Notes under the pieces: model-generated
Seen by the model: the letters and a program-made list of their open reading frames with translations, nothing else
Databases searched by the model: none
What the model was told of the DNA's origin: nothing
In this document: positions 42,984-50,884 of the stretch, piece by piece
Layout of the letters: each line of letters starts with the position of its first letter
How positions within the stretch are numbered: position 1 is the first letter of the stretch
Made by a program: the position numbers and the translations under genes
Origin: Oscillospiraceae bacterium
Lineage (GTDB): Bacteria; Bacillota; Clostridia; Oscillospirales; CAG-272
Assembly: GCA_015064205.1 (NCBI GenBank)
Contig: SVSR01000008.1
Span: forward strand, 1-54,465
Direction: 5' to 3'
DNA: 54,465 bases

Positions 42984-44050
42984 TATTCTTTCACCGCATT
43001 TCTCAGATCGATTATTTCACCGTACATATCGGGTTCTATTGCTGCTCTCTGAATATCAAACGCCTTGCCAGACTCTGCAAGCTTCTGCTTTTCTTCATTT
43101 ATAATGCTTGCGTCCGTTTTATCGGAATAAAGGATCAAAGCAGGCTTTTTATCAACCTTTTTCGTTCTGTCTATGTACTTCAGCCTGTCGTGGTATACGG
43201 CAAAGCCGATAGCTCCTGATTTTTTAGATAGCTTTTTCATAAGTTTATCGTATCTTCCGCCCGAAAGCACCGCCGATGGAACACCGAAAACAAATCCTCT
43301 GAATACTATACCGTTATAATAGTTCATGCTGTTAACAACCGAAAAATCAAGCTTGATATTCTCGCTGTCAATCTTTTGTGCAATTTCTTTTAGCTCTTCA
43401 AGAGCCGCATGCGTTGTTTCGTTAACGTCAAGCGCTTCAAGCGCGGGCAATATCTCATCAAAGCTTCCGTAAAGGCTGACAAGCTTTTTAAGCTTTTCTG
43501 CACGCTCTCCCAGAAGTGATTCAAGCCCGTGAGCGTTCTTTTCGCCGATGCACTTCAATACCTCTCCGGCATCAGTAACACCTGCATCAGACAAAAGGCC
43601 CTCAACAAATCCGAGATGAGAGAGATCAAGCACATACTTGTCTGATATTATAGAAAGGCTCTTTGTGGCAAGCGTTAGCACCTCGCAGATATTGTACATA
43701 TCAAGGTCGCCAATACACTCGACGCCGCTTTGCATTATCTCTGTAAAATCATGAGTAGACTCACTCATTCTGTATACATTTTCATTGTAGCAGACCCTTT
43801 TTACGTATGAGTCTGCATCAACAGAATTTTTAATTATAGAAAAAGTAACGTCGGGCTTTAGGGCCATAAGCTTACCCGTTGCATCGGTAAACGTAATTAC
43901 TCCGTCACTTATAAGAAAATCCTTGTTTTTGCTATACAGATCGTATTCCTCAAACTTACTCATTTTAAACTGAGTATATCCGTTTGCCCTGTACAGACTG
44001 CGCAAGGAATATATTATTTGTTCTTCTCTTTCAAGCATAATGTTTTCCAT
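42983..44050 (-). CDS. hisZ: ATP phosphoribosyltransferase regulatory subunit
   Basis: This 355-residue HisRS-like paralogue forms a hetero-octamer with short HisG and provides allosteric histidine inhibition. It shows the class II synthetase core: ALKPDVTFSIIKNS (motif 2-like), YYNGIVFRGFVFG and VLSGGRYDKLMKK (motif 3-like). The tRNA-binding domain is absent. The ATG at 44050 with AAAAGGG upstream is preferred over an in-frame ATG 24 bp earlier. It follows the repressor gene by 20 bp. Confidence 0.93.
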   Translation of the reverse strand: MENIMLEREEQIIYSLRSLYRANGYTQFKMSKFEEYDLYSKNKDFLISDGVITFTDATGKLMALKPDVTFSIIKNSVDADSYVKRVCYNENVYRMSESTHDFTEIMQSGVECIGDLDMYNICEVLTLATKSLSIISDKYVLDLSHLGFVEGLLSDAGVTDAGEVLKCIGEKNAHGLESLLGERAEKLKKLVSLYGSFDEILPALEALDVNETTHAALEELKEIAQKIDSENIKLDFSVVNSMNYYNGIVFRGFVFGVPSAVLSGGRYDKLMKKLSKKSGAIGFAVYHDRLKYIDRTKKVDKKPALILYSDKTDASIINEEKQKLAESGKAFDIQRAAIEPDMYGEIIDLRNAVKE

Positions 44051-44070
44051 AATAAAACCCTTTTGCATAA

Positions 44071-44382
44071 TCATTTTGCGCTTTTTGCGGTACTTTTCAT
44101 TTTTTCAAGTCTTTCAAGCACGATCGTGTATCCTCCGCTACCGTATGATAAGCATTTGTTAACGCGGCTTATAGTTGCCGTACTCGCTCCTGTTTTCGCC
44201 GCAATTTCGGTATATACACTGCCTTCCTTTAGTAACCTTGCAACTTCAAGGCGCTGAGATATATCCTGAATTTCCTTTATAGTACATATGTCTTCAAAAA
44301 ATCTGGCGCACTCGTCCGGTGTTTTAAGCGAAAGTATTGCGCCCCAAAGCGCTTCAAGCTCAAGTAAATTGAATTTTTCCAT
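44071..44382 (-). CDS. YerC/YecD-family TrpR-like regulator (candidate HisR)
   Basis: This 103-residue TrpR-superfamily protein has the helix-turn-helix ISQRLEVARLLKEGSVYTEI followed by AAKTGASTATISRVNKCL. The YerC/YecD group has been predicted as HisR, a histidine-responsive repressor of his genes in Firmicutes. Here it is the first gene of the his operon, 20 bp before hisZ, which supports autoregulation of the pathway. The ATG at 44382 is chosen because of a nearby AAGGATTGG and family length; the longer frame would start at the predicted transcript start. Confidence 0.9.
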   Translation of the reverse strand: MEKFNLLELEALWGAILSLKTPDECARFFEDICTIKEIQDISQRLEVARLLKEGSVYTEIAAKTGASTATISRVNKCLSYGSGGYTIVLERLEKMKSTAKSAK

Positions 44383-44426
44383 AAAATTTCCAATCCTTAT
44401 ATCATATTTTTCCTTATACAATATCC

Positions 44427-44465
44427 ATGATTTCATATTTTACCACTTTAGAGCGTTAAAGTCAA
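44427..44465 (-). promoter_or_regulatory. his operon promoter and small palindrome
   Basis: TTGACT (44460-44465), 17 bp, TAAAAT (44437-44442) on the minus strand. Directly downstream, at the expected transcript start, lies ATGA-TT-TCAT (44427-44436), a short perfect palindrome that may be the operator of the TrpR-like regulator. Confidence 0.7.
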
Positions 44466-44510
44466 TAGTTTTTGAAACTTTTTATTTTGTGATTTTTTAC
44501 AAACTTTCTC

Positions 44511-44538
44511 CTTGCAATAAAATACAAAATGGTATATA
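44511..44538 (+). promoter_or_regulatory. promoter of the small lipoprotein gene
   Basis: CTTGCA (44511-44516) with a 16-bp spacer, or TTGCAA with 15 bp, precedes TATAAT (44533-44538), 35 bp ahead of the ATG. Confidence 0.55.
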
Positions 44539-44572
44539 ATAATGGAAAATGTAAAAATCGGAGATTTGTATT

Positions 44573-44794
44573 ATGAAAAAGTTATTTTTGACGGCTTTAT
44601 TTGCAGTTGCTCTCTTTCTTTCAGGATGTTACGGTGAGTCATCGTCCGTGGGTATAATTGGAGGTGCCGACGGTCCAACGGCTATTCTTGTATCAAGTAA
44701 TTTCCCCAGGATATTGCCCATTATAATAATATGTGCTATCGCAATTATCACTGTTGTAGTATTGATAATACATAACTTTAACAAAAGAGGCTGA
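44573..44794 (+). CDS. 73-residue lipoprotein with GGADGPTA motif
   Basis: The protein has a lipoprotein signal peptide (LFLSGCYG, lipid attachment at Cys19), then the motif VGIIGGADGPTAILVSS (26-42), then a C-terminal membrane helix (about 47-67) and a basic end. The GGADGPT motif is diagnostic of the beta subunits of Na+-translocating decarboxylases (OadB, GcdB, MmdB), which are about 400-residue membrane proteins. Here it stands alone between a lipid anchor and one helix. The TTG-rich promoter, CGGAGA ribosome site and compact frame support a real gene. Its role is unknown. Confidence 0.8.
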   Translation: MKKLFLTALFAVALFLSGCYGESSSVGIIGGADGPTAILVSSNFPRILPIIIICAIAIITVVVLIIHNFNKRG

Positions 44795-45006
44795 TAAAAA
44801 GAAGTTACGGCAAATGCCAAGACCAGATAAGGAAGTAATTTTGAAAAATTTAAAAATTTAGCTGAATTGGCATAGCAAAGGCAAAAGATAGAGCTGAAAA
44901 CTCAGTAAAATGGGTTTTCGGCTTTTTCTTTTTTATCCGCACATTCGTCAAAGTAAATGCCTTCTGATAAAATGAAGATACCAAATTTAAAGGAGGCGTT
45001 CATGCT
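44795..45006 (+). other. intergenic stretch with micro-ORF and terminator
   Basis: A hairpin GCTGAAAAC / GTTTTCGGC (44893-44922) followed by TTTTTCTTTTTT forms a rho-independent terminator. A 20-codon frame at 44818-44880 (MPRPDKEVILKNLKNLAELA) has a weak ribosome site and may be a remnant of mobile-element cargo. No other feature is seen. Confidence 0.5.
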
Positions 45007-45735
45007 ATGAAAGAAAAACTTATTAAAAACGGAATTGAGTATGTAAGAAATGGTGATTACTACATTCCAAACCTAACTGTACCCGATGATAAAGTATATA
45101 ACATCGGCAAGTACGGCAAGATGCACGCAAAATTCGTCAAAGAGAATCGCCCAACCGTTTACTCAATGAAAATGCTTAACGGGACTTGGCTTGCATATCT
45201 TGAAGAAATTGACACAACTGCAAAAGAAATGGTTAATAATCTTATAAAAGATATGGTGGTCAAGCAAGGCATTACAGAAGAATTGAAAAATAAGCTATGC
45301 GGAATTATAGAGAATTTAATCGTGAATGAAAAAGTTGATACCTTCTTCTTTGGCAGCAAAAGTGCATTTGATGACTTATGTCATAAAATCACAACCGAGC
45401 TGAAGGAAAAATATCCTCACATAAAACGGATATATGTCAGGTCGGCATACCAACACATTCCCGACTGGTATAAAGATAGTCTGCTAAAACATTATGAAGG
45501 CACATACTTTCCCGAACATATGGAAAACGCAGGCAGAGCATCCTATGTAGAACGCAATCAGGAAATGATTAACCATAGTAAATTCTGCGTGGTCTATTAC
45601 GATGAAAATTATCTTCCCCCAAGGCGTAAAAACAGCAGACGGGATTTGTTTGACTACCAACCCAAAAGCGGAACGGCAGTCGCATATGACTATGCAGTGA
45701 AAAAGAAAAGAACTATTATTAACTTATTAATTTAA
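45007..45735 (+). CDS. TnpV-SLOG fusion protein
   Basis: In this 242-residue protein, residues about 15-95 match TnpV, a small protein of Tn4451-type and other integrative elements (YIPNLTVPDD, IGKYGKMHAKFVKENRP, LAYLEEIDTTAKEMVN). Residues about 110-242 match a SLOG/DUF1273-type (YoqJ-like) nucleotide-binding Rossmann domain: FFFGSKSAFDDLCHKITTEL, KYPHIKRIYV, and the C-terminal SGTAVAYDYAVKKKRTIINL. AAAGGAGG lies 10 bp upstream of the ATG. No transposase or recombinase is nearby, so this is either domesticated or the remnant of a mobile element. SLOG domains are proposed nucleotide sensors in conflict systems. Confidence 0.75.
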   Translation: MKEKLIKNGIEYVRNGDYYIPNLTVPDDKVYNIGKYGKMHAKFVKENRPTVYSMKMLNGTWLAYLEEIDTTAKEMVNNLIKDMVVKQGITEELKNKLCGIIENLIVNEKVDTFFFGSKSAFDDLCHKITTELKEKYPHIKRIYVRSAYQHIPDWYKDSLLKHYEGTYFPEHMENAGRASYVERNQEMINHSKFCVVYYDENYLPPRRKNSRRDLFDYQPKSGTAVAYDYAVKKKRTIINLLI

Positions 45736-45848
45736 GAGAACGAGTGCTGTGACAAAAATACAAATTTAACATAAATTGTATTTTTTGTCCAAAAAACAAG
45801 TAATTTCTTAATTTAATTAAGTGTTTTGTTAAAAAATCAGCATAGTTA

Positions 45849-45877
45849 TTGAATAAATAAGAAATATATGGTATAAT
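45849..45877 (+). promoter_or_regulatory. promoter of the diguanylate cyclase gene
   Basis: TTGAAT (45849-45854), 17 bp, TATAAT (45872-45877), 53 bp ahead of the ATG. The upstream stretch 45736-45848 is AT-rich and shows no gene. Confidence 0.75.
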
Positions 45878-45930
45878 TAAATTAAGTTTAATACTAATCA
45901 TTTTGATTGTACAGATAAGAAGGAATAAAT

Positions 45931-48231
45931 ATGGCAATAAAATACGGAAAGAAAAAATCTAAACAACATAATATTTTATATACGATTATCACTGCGATTA
46001 CCCTTTGTGCGGTTTTTCTTGTGATGGTAAATTATTTATATAATAAGGCTGAGGACGAAGCATATGAAAATCTTCATGTTCAGACTAAACAGGTAAAGGA
46101 TGACCTTATTCTTCAGCTTACATCGGACAGGGAAAATCTTTCTACCATGGCAAATTTTGCAGCAAAGCTTTATAGTGATGGAGAGGACTACAACCTTTTG
46201 TTTCAGTCATTTACGCCTATTGGCATGATTGAAAATATAGGCATCTTAAACAAAGACAACACATTTTCGACAAAAGCAGGAACTATTGATATGTCCGATA
46301 TTCTTTCTTTTGAAGAAGAAAAGGAAAAAGGCACATATATAAGCGGCAAGATCGAAGATGTTACAAAAAAGGGTTACAGACTTATAAGAAGTGCTGTTCC
46401 TGTTAAAGTAAATGATGAAACTGTTGGTATATTATATGGTGCCATAAAACCGGACAAGCTTGCTGCAAGGTACATAGGAATAGTAGAGGAACTTGATGCT
46501 CAGCTTTTTGTTTATGAAAAAGAGTCGGGGAATATTCTTATAAACACAATAAATAATAATCACGAAAACATCTCTTTTTTGAAAGACCGTAAGTATAACG
46601 ACAATTATTCTTATGAGAAATTTATGTCATCAGACAAGGGATTTACTTCATTTAAGTCTGCATACAAAAATGAAACACTTCATTTGCATTATTCTACTAT
46701 TGATGAATTTGGCTGGATGATAGCGATGGGAAGATATGACTCCCAGGCACTTGCAAGCACACACGCGAGAGCAATGGTGTTTACTCTTGTGTTTGTTGTT
46801 ATGCTTTTTATAATGTTTTTGTATATATTAATCATTATTACCAACGAAAGAAAGCTTTCTGCCGTAACAGAATGTGCATCCAATGTAAGAAAAGAGCTTT
46901 TAGAAACAACAGACGGACAGAATAACATACAAGACGCTTTGATTGAAGTCTGCACTTTTGCAAAATCAAGGTCTGCTATATTTTTTGATACAGATGGGGA
47001 GTTTTACCATTACATAGCACCTCGTTATGAGGAAATTATGCTTTCTGAAAAAGAAAGACAGTATTTCAGTGCAGAACTGTTCCGCTATGCATCCGTATTC
47101 CATAATAAAAATAATAATACAGTAAATGTTATGTGCATAAAGGCAGACGGACATATGTTAAAAACAAATCCATCATTCTGCCACTTTTTAAAGGAACATG
47201 GCATTAAAGAGGTTTCCCTTTCTGCTACAATCAATAGAGCAAATCATATTACAATTTTGGCTACTATCAATTCAAAACACAGAAATCGTGTAAGAATGCT
47301 CGCAGAAAAGGTTTCGGCGTGCTTTTCTATGGCGCTTTACAACAAAAACCATCTTAATAAAACAGAGCTTGCAGCAACTACCGATTCACTTACCGGTGTG
47401 TTAAATCGAGTTGTATATAAAAAAGATTTAATAGACTTTGACAAGGAAAGACCGGAAAAGTTTTCGTGTGTTTTTATTGATGTGAATGAACTTCATTTCA
47501 GGAATAATAAATACGGTCATGCCGCAGGCGATGAAATGCTTTTATATATTGCCAATACCTTGAAAGAGGTGTTCTACGGTCACAAGGTTTACCGAATGGG
47601 CGGTGACGAGTTTTTGGTATTTACTCAAAACATTGAGCAGGAAACGGTTAAAAATTGCATCAAACAGGTTATCTCGCAGCTTGAACCGATGGATTACCAT
47701 GTTGCAATCGGTTTGTCTTACAGAACACAAAACACAAACACAGAGGAAATGGTAAGAGAAGCTGAAATAAGAATGTACGAAGCAAAGGCTCAATATTATC
47801 AGAACAAAGAGCAGAAAAGTATTTCAAAATCCGAGGACAAAGGTTATGTTCAGACAAAAACAGGAATCCTTGAAATTGATACAATGCTCTCTGTTTTAAA
47901 AGAGCATTACAACGGAATCTATCGTGTTTCCCTCGACACCGATAAAGCACACAGAATTTTAATGCCCGCGTATCTTGGTTATAACGAAGATGAAGAACAT
48001 TTCTCTCAGCTTCTAAGTAAGTATATTTATGATACAGTAAATCCTGATTTTCACAGAGCAGTGATGAGTTTTTTTAACTATGATGCACTTAAAAACCAAT
48101 TTATTGAGGGCAAAACACCCAAAATTACATACAAAAAGACTAACGGAGAGACTGTAATACTTAGTGTTTACAAGCTTGATGATAGTGAAATGAATACTTC
48201 CAACACACTTTGGGTTTTTGCGAAAGATTAA
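45931..48231 (+). CDS. membrane diguanylate cyclase (sensor-GGDEF)
   Basis: This 766-residue protein has a membrane helix at about 15-35, an extracellular dCACHE-like sensor (about 40-270), a second helix (about 280-305), a GAF-like region (about 320-485), a GGDEF domain (about 485-620) and a C-terminal PAS-like domain (about 645-765). The GGDEF site is intact: GGDEF at 557-561, metal Asp in FIDVNE, and Asp534 in GHAAGDEML at the guanine-contacting position, where cGAMP-making Hypr enzymes carry Ser. No RxxD inhibitory site precedes GGDEF. It should make c-di-GMP from two GTP. The next transcript, 2 bp after its stop, begins with a c-di-GMP riboswitch promoter. Confidence 0.93.
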   Translation: MAIKYGKKKSKQHNILYTIITAITLCAVFLVMVNYLYNKAEDEAYENLHVQTKQVKDDLILQLTSDRENLSTMANFAAKLYSDGEDYNLLFQSFTPIGMIENIGILNKDNTFSTKAGTIDMSDILSFEEEKEKGTYISGKIEDVTKKGYRLIRSAVPVKVNDETVGILYGAIKPDKLAARYIGIVEELDAQLFVYEKESGNILINTINNNHENISFLKDRKYNDNYSYEKFMSSDKGFTSFKSAYKNETLHLHYSTIDEFGWMIAMGRYDSQALASTHARAMVFTLVFVVMLFIMFLYILIIITNERKLSAVTECASNVRKELLETTDGQNNIQDALIEVCTFAKSRSAIFFDTDGEFYHYIAPRYEEIMLSEKERQYFSAELFRYASVFHNKNNNTVNVMCIKADGHMLKTNPSFCHFLKEHGIKEVSLSATINRANHITILATINSKHRNRVRMLAEKVSACFSMALYNKNHLNKTELAATTDSLTGVLNRVVYKKDLIDFDKERPEKFSCVFIDVNELHFRNNKYGHAAGDEMLLYIANTLKEVFYGHKVYRMGGDEFLVFTQNIEQETVKNCIKQVISQLEPMDYHVAIGLSYRTQNTNTEEMVREAEIRMYEAKAQYYQNKEQKSISKSEDKGYVQTKTGILEIDTMLSVLKEHYNGIYRVSLDTDKAHRILMPAYLGYNEDEEHFSQLLSKYIYDTVNPDFHRAVMSFFNYDALKNQFIEGKTPKITYKKTNGETVILSVYKLDDSEMNTSNTLWVFAKD

Positions 48232-48233
48232 AA

Positions 48234-48262
48234 TTGACAAAAGTGAATCATTGTGGTATAAT
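48234..48262 (+). promoter_or_regulatory. perfect sigma-A promoter of the riboswitch-controlled surface operon
   Basis: TTGACA (48234-48239), 17 bp, TATAAT (48257-48262). Its start near 48269 lies just before the riboswitch aptamer. Confidence 0.93.
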
Positions 48263-48268
48263 AACATA

Positions 48269-48410
48269 AGTTGAATATTTAGCAAAATCGGTGAAAGCCG
48301 GTGACGCAAAGCAAAGAGGCTAAGGTTAAAACAAAGTTTTATACTATGCCAGTCCAGCTGCAATGATAAAAAGTCTTTTCAGGCTTTTGGTTATTGCAGC
48401 TTTCTTTTTT
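48269..48410 (+). ncRNA. c-di-GMP-I (GEMM-I) riboswitch with terminator
   Basis: The aptamer core is unmistakable: GCAAA (48282-48286), a stem capped by a GAAA tetraloop (CGGTGAAAGCCG, 48289-48300), GTGACGCAAAGC (48301-48312) with the intercalating A, and the tetraloop-receptor strand GGCTAAGG (48318-48325). The expression platform is a terminator, AGCTGCAAT (48356-48364) with ATTGCAGCT (48393-48401), then TTCTTTTTT. The terminator 5' strand overlaps the aptamer 3' end, so ligand binding could prevent or favour termination; the direction is not decided. The base before GCAAA, equivalent to G20, is A (48281). Confidence 0.9.
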
Positions 48411-48426
48411 ACAAAGGGGGGCTTTT

Positions 48427-49119
48427 ATGAATGTCGTAACACGGGAAGAAAAGAAATTTTTGATAAATATTGATGAGTTTCGCTCTAAATCACATTACCT
48501 CGATATGCTGATGATACAAGATGAGCATAACGGAGCAGACGGATACATAATAAGGTCTTTATATTTTGATACGGTTTATGATGATGATTTTTTTGAAAAG
48601 CTGGAGGGTGTGGAAACGAGGCGTAAAATACGGCTCAGGATTTATGACCCAAAGCACGATTTTGCAATGCTGGAAATGAAGCAAAAACAAGGTGCCAATC
48701 AGAAAAAACGCTCGCTTCGTATGACAAAGGCAGATGCAGAGGAACTGATTAAAGGCAACTATGAGGTTTTATTAAAATATGAGGAAGATTTTGCAAAAGA
48801 GTGTTATGGACTTATGCACTACAGGTGCTATCGGCCAAAAACTATCGTTCAGTATAACCGAAAGGCATATATTGCAAAAGAAAATAAAATAAGAATTACT
48901 TTTGACAATAATATCATAGCGACTGAAAGTAATTTTGATTTGTTTTCTGAAAATCTTGTGATGTATCCGGTGCTTGATAAATTTAATGTCGTTTTAGAGG
49001 TAAAGTTCAATGGATTTTTGCTTGATTATATCAGGCAGTTTATAAATAGCATCAATAAAAGCGAACTGTCGGTCAGCAAATATGCTCTTGCAAGACAACA
49101 AAGCTATGCGGAGGTGTGA
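48427..49119 (+). CDS. VTC-domain (polyphosphate polymerase-like) protein
   Basis: This 230-residue protein has the VTC tunnel-fold signatures: REEKKFLINIDEF at the N-terminus, YIIRSLYFDT, ETRRKIRLRIY, AMLEMKQKQ, IVQYNRKAY and a terminal SVSKYALARQQSY. In yeast Vtc4 this domain makes polyphosphate from ATP. Bacterial homologues occur with DUF4956 and CotH genes, and their product is unproven. GGGGGG lies 7 bp upstream of the ATG 48427. It is the first gene after the c-di-GMP riboswitch and ends 4 bp before the deacetylase gene. No membrane segment is present, so it is cytosolic. Confidence 0.9.
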   Translation: MNVVTREEKKFLINIDEFRSKSHYLDMLMIQDEHNGADGYIIRSLYFDTVYDDDFFEKLEGVETRRKIRLRIYDPKHDFAMLEMKQKQGANQKKRSLRMTKADAEELIKGNYEVLLKYEEDFAKECYGLMHYRCYRPKTIVQYNRKAYIAKENKIRITFDNNIIATESNFDLFSENLVMYPVLDKFNVVLEVKFNGFLLDYIRQFINSINKSELSVSKYALARQQSYAEV

Positions 49120-49123
49120 TAAT

Positions 49124-50881
49124 ATGAAAAAATATTTTTGCTTATTTCTTATGATGATAATGCTTTCTCTCTCTTTTAATGTGAGTGCAAATTCTCTTCT
49201 CAGGGCAATCTGGCAGGATTCTGGCAATGTAGTAATTGTCTGTGATGATAATGCGGATGGCAAATATAAATTTTATAGAGCCAATACCATTGACGGAGAA
49301 TATGAATATATAGGAGAATCAGATACAGATTCATTCAGGGATGATACGGCAAGTTATCCTGGCACATATTATTACAAGGTTTGTAAATATGATGTTTCAA
49401 ATCAAAAGATCTATGAATCAAATCCCGTAAAGGCTGAAATTTCTCCGACGGAAATCTCAAAAGTCAGCGTGATTATGTATCATAACTTTGTGACTGAGGC
49501 AGATGTTAAATCAGGAGTGGAATTCGATGAATATTCCATTAATCCACAGGATTTTGAACAAGATTTAATATGGCTCAGGGATAACGGATATACAACAATC
49601 ACATCAGATGATTTGCTAAGGCATCTTGAAGGAAAAAAATCGCTCCCGCAAAAGGCTGTTATAATCTCTATAGACGACGGCTCGCATGGAGTATATACAA
49701 ATGCATATCCGCTTTTAAAAAAATATAAGATGAAAGCTGATTTTAATGTAATCGGAGCAAATATAGATTCAACCTGGGAAACCCTGCATTCAGGAGGAAC
49801 AAGAAATGGCGAAAGCGCTCCGTATTGTACATGGGAAGAGCTTACCGAAATGTCCGAAAGCGGAGAAATTAACATATGCTCACATACATACGGACTCCAT
49901 GTTTATAATAAAGAAAAAAGAATCGGTATGAGTATGATGGAAAATGAAACAGCAGAAAATTTTGCTCAGACTGTAAAAAAGGATTATGAACTTTCCGTCA
50001 GTTGTATAGAAGGATGGACAGGAAAAAAGCCCGAAACAGTGGCTTATCCGTATTCAAAAAGAAGTGATGAGAGCGACGAACTTGTCCTTATGAATACAGG
50101 GTATAAAATCCTTATGGCAGGGGAGGGCGCAAGAGGCACTGCTGCAAATTATTTTGTAAAGGGATGCAATATTTCAAATCAGCTTATGCTTTTAAGCAGA
50201 CCATGCAGAATGGAAGGAACTCCGATTGGTGCTTATCTTCAAAGAATAGATGAAAAAGACGGCAAAAATGGAGTAAATAAAAACATAGATTACTTTAAGG
50301 TACAAGACACTGATGAAATCGCATCGGATTATCAGGTTTTTGATGATGTTAAGGCAGTCGAGTGGTATTCGGGAAGTGTGTATTATTCGTACCTAAATGG
50401 CTTGATGAAGGGTGTTGGTGACAAAGAGTTTGCTCCCCAAAACAATATAAGCAGAGCGATGACAGTAACCCTTTTAAATAGACTCGCAGGAAATGATACT
50501 GCAAAATCAAACGACAGCTTTGCAGATGCAAATGGCTCAGAATGGTGGTATAGTTCAGCTCTATGGGCAAATGAAAACGCAATACTTAAAGCGCATGACG
50601 GCAAAAGTTTCAAGCCTGATGAGCCAATTAGCCGAGAGGCTCTTGCAAAGGCAGTGTATAACTGTGCAAAGTATCTGAAACTTGATATGGCTAAAAAAGC
50701 AGATATCACTATTTTCTCAGATTATGAAAACATATCCCAAGAGAACAGGGATGCAGTCAGCTGGACTGTGGCAAACGGAATTTTCAAAGGTAACGCCGAC
50801 GGAACATTTAATCCTATCGGCAATGTAACAAGAGCCGAAATGTCTATGGTACTCAGAAATTGGCTCAACAAAGGAGAATAA
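49124..50881 (+). CDS. exported PgaB-like polysaccharide deacetylase with SLH anchor
   Basis: In this 585-residue exported protein, residues 1-23 are a signal peptide and about 25-105 an Ig/FnIII-like domain. Residues about 112-380 are a NodB (CE4) deacetylase with VIMYHNF, ISIDDGS (Asp184, Asp185) and ICSHTYGLH (His254, His259). The H-T-Y-x-L-H spacing resembles PgaB/IcaB, which deacetylate poly-N-acetylglucosamine. Residues about 400-583 hold three SLH repeats (WYSGSVYYSYLNGLMKG; WWYSSALWANENAI; AVSWTVANGIFKGNADG) that anchor it to the wall. The ATG at 49124 has GGAGGTG upstream. The first DDG motif and PYS loop look functional. Confidence 0.92.
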   Translation: MKKYFCLFLMMIMLSLSFNVSANSLLRAIWQDSGNVVIVCDDNADGKYKFYRANTIDGEYEYIGESDTDSFRDDTASYPGTYYYKVCKYDVSNQKIYESNPVKAEISPTEISKVSVIMYHNFVTEADVKSGVEFDEYSINPQDFEQDLIWLRDNGYTTITSDDLLRHLEGKKSLPQKAVIISIDDGSHGVYTNAYPLLKKYKMKADFNVIGANIDSTWETLHSGGTRNGESAPYCTWEELTEMSESGEINICSHTYGLHVYNKEKRIGMSMMENETAENFAQTVKKDYELSVSCIEGWTGKKPETVAYPYSKRSDESDELVLMNTGYKILMAGEGARGTAANYFVKGCNISNQLMLLSRPCRMEGTPIGAYLQRIDEKDGKNGVNKNIDYFKVQDTDEIASDYQVFDDVKAVEWYSGSVYYSYLNGLMKGVGDKEFAPQNNISRAMTVTLLNRLAGNDTAKSNDSFADANGSEWWYSSALWANENAILKAHDGKSFKPDEPISREALAKAVYNCAKYLKLDMAKKADITIFSDYENISQENRDAVSWTVANGIFKGNADGTFNPIGNVTRAEMSMVLRNWLNKGE

Positions 50882-50884
50882 AAA

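Noticed and set aside
44818-44880. 20-codon micro-ORF as a real small gene
   Set aside because: Weak ribosome site, no promoter of its own and no recognisable features; kept only as a note in the intergenic entry.
45931-48231. GGDEF protein as a Hypr-type cGAMP synthase, suggested by the A20 riboswitch next door
   Set aside because: The guanine-contacting position holds Asp534 (GHAAGDEML) as in canonical diguanylate cyclases, not Ser.
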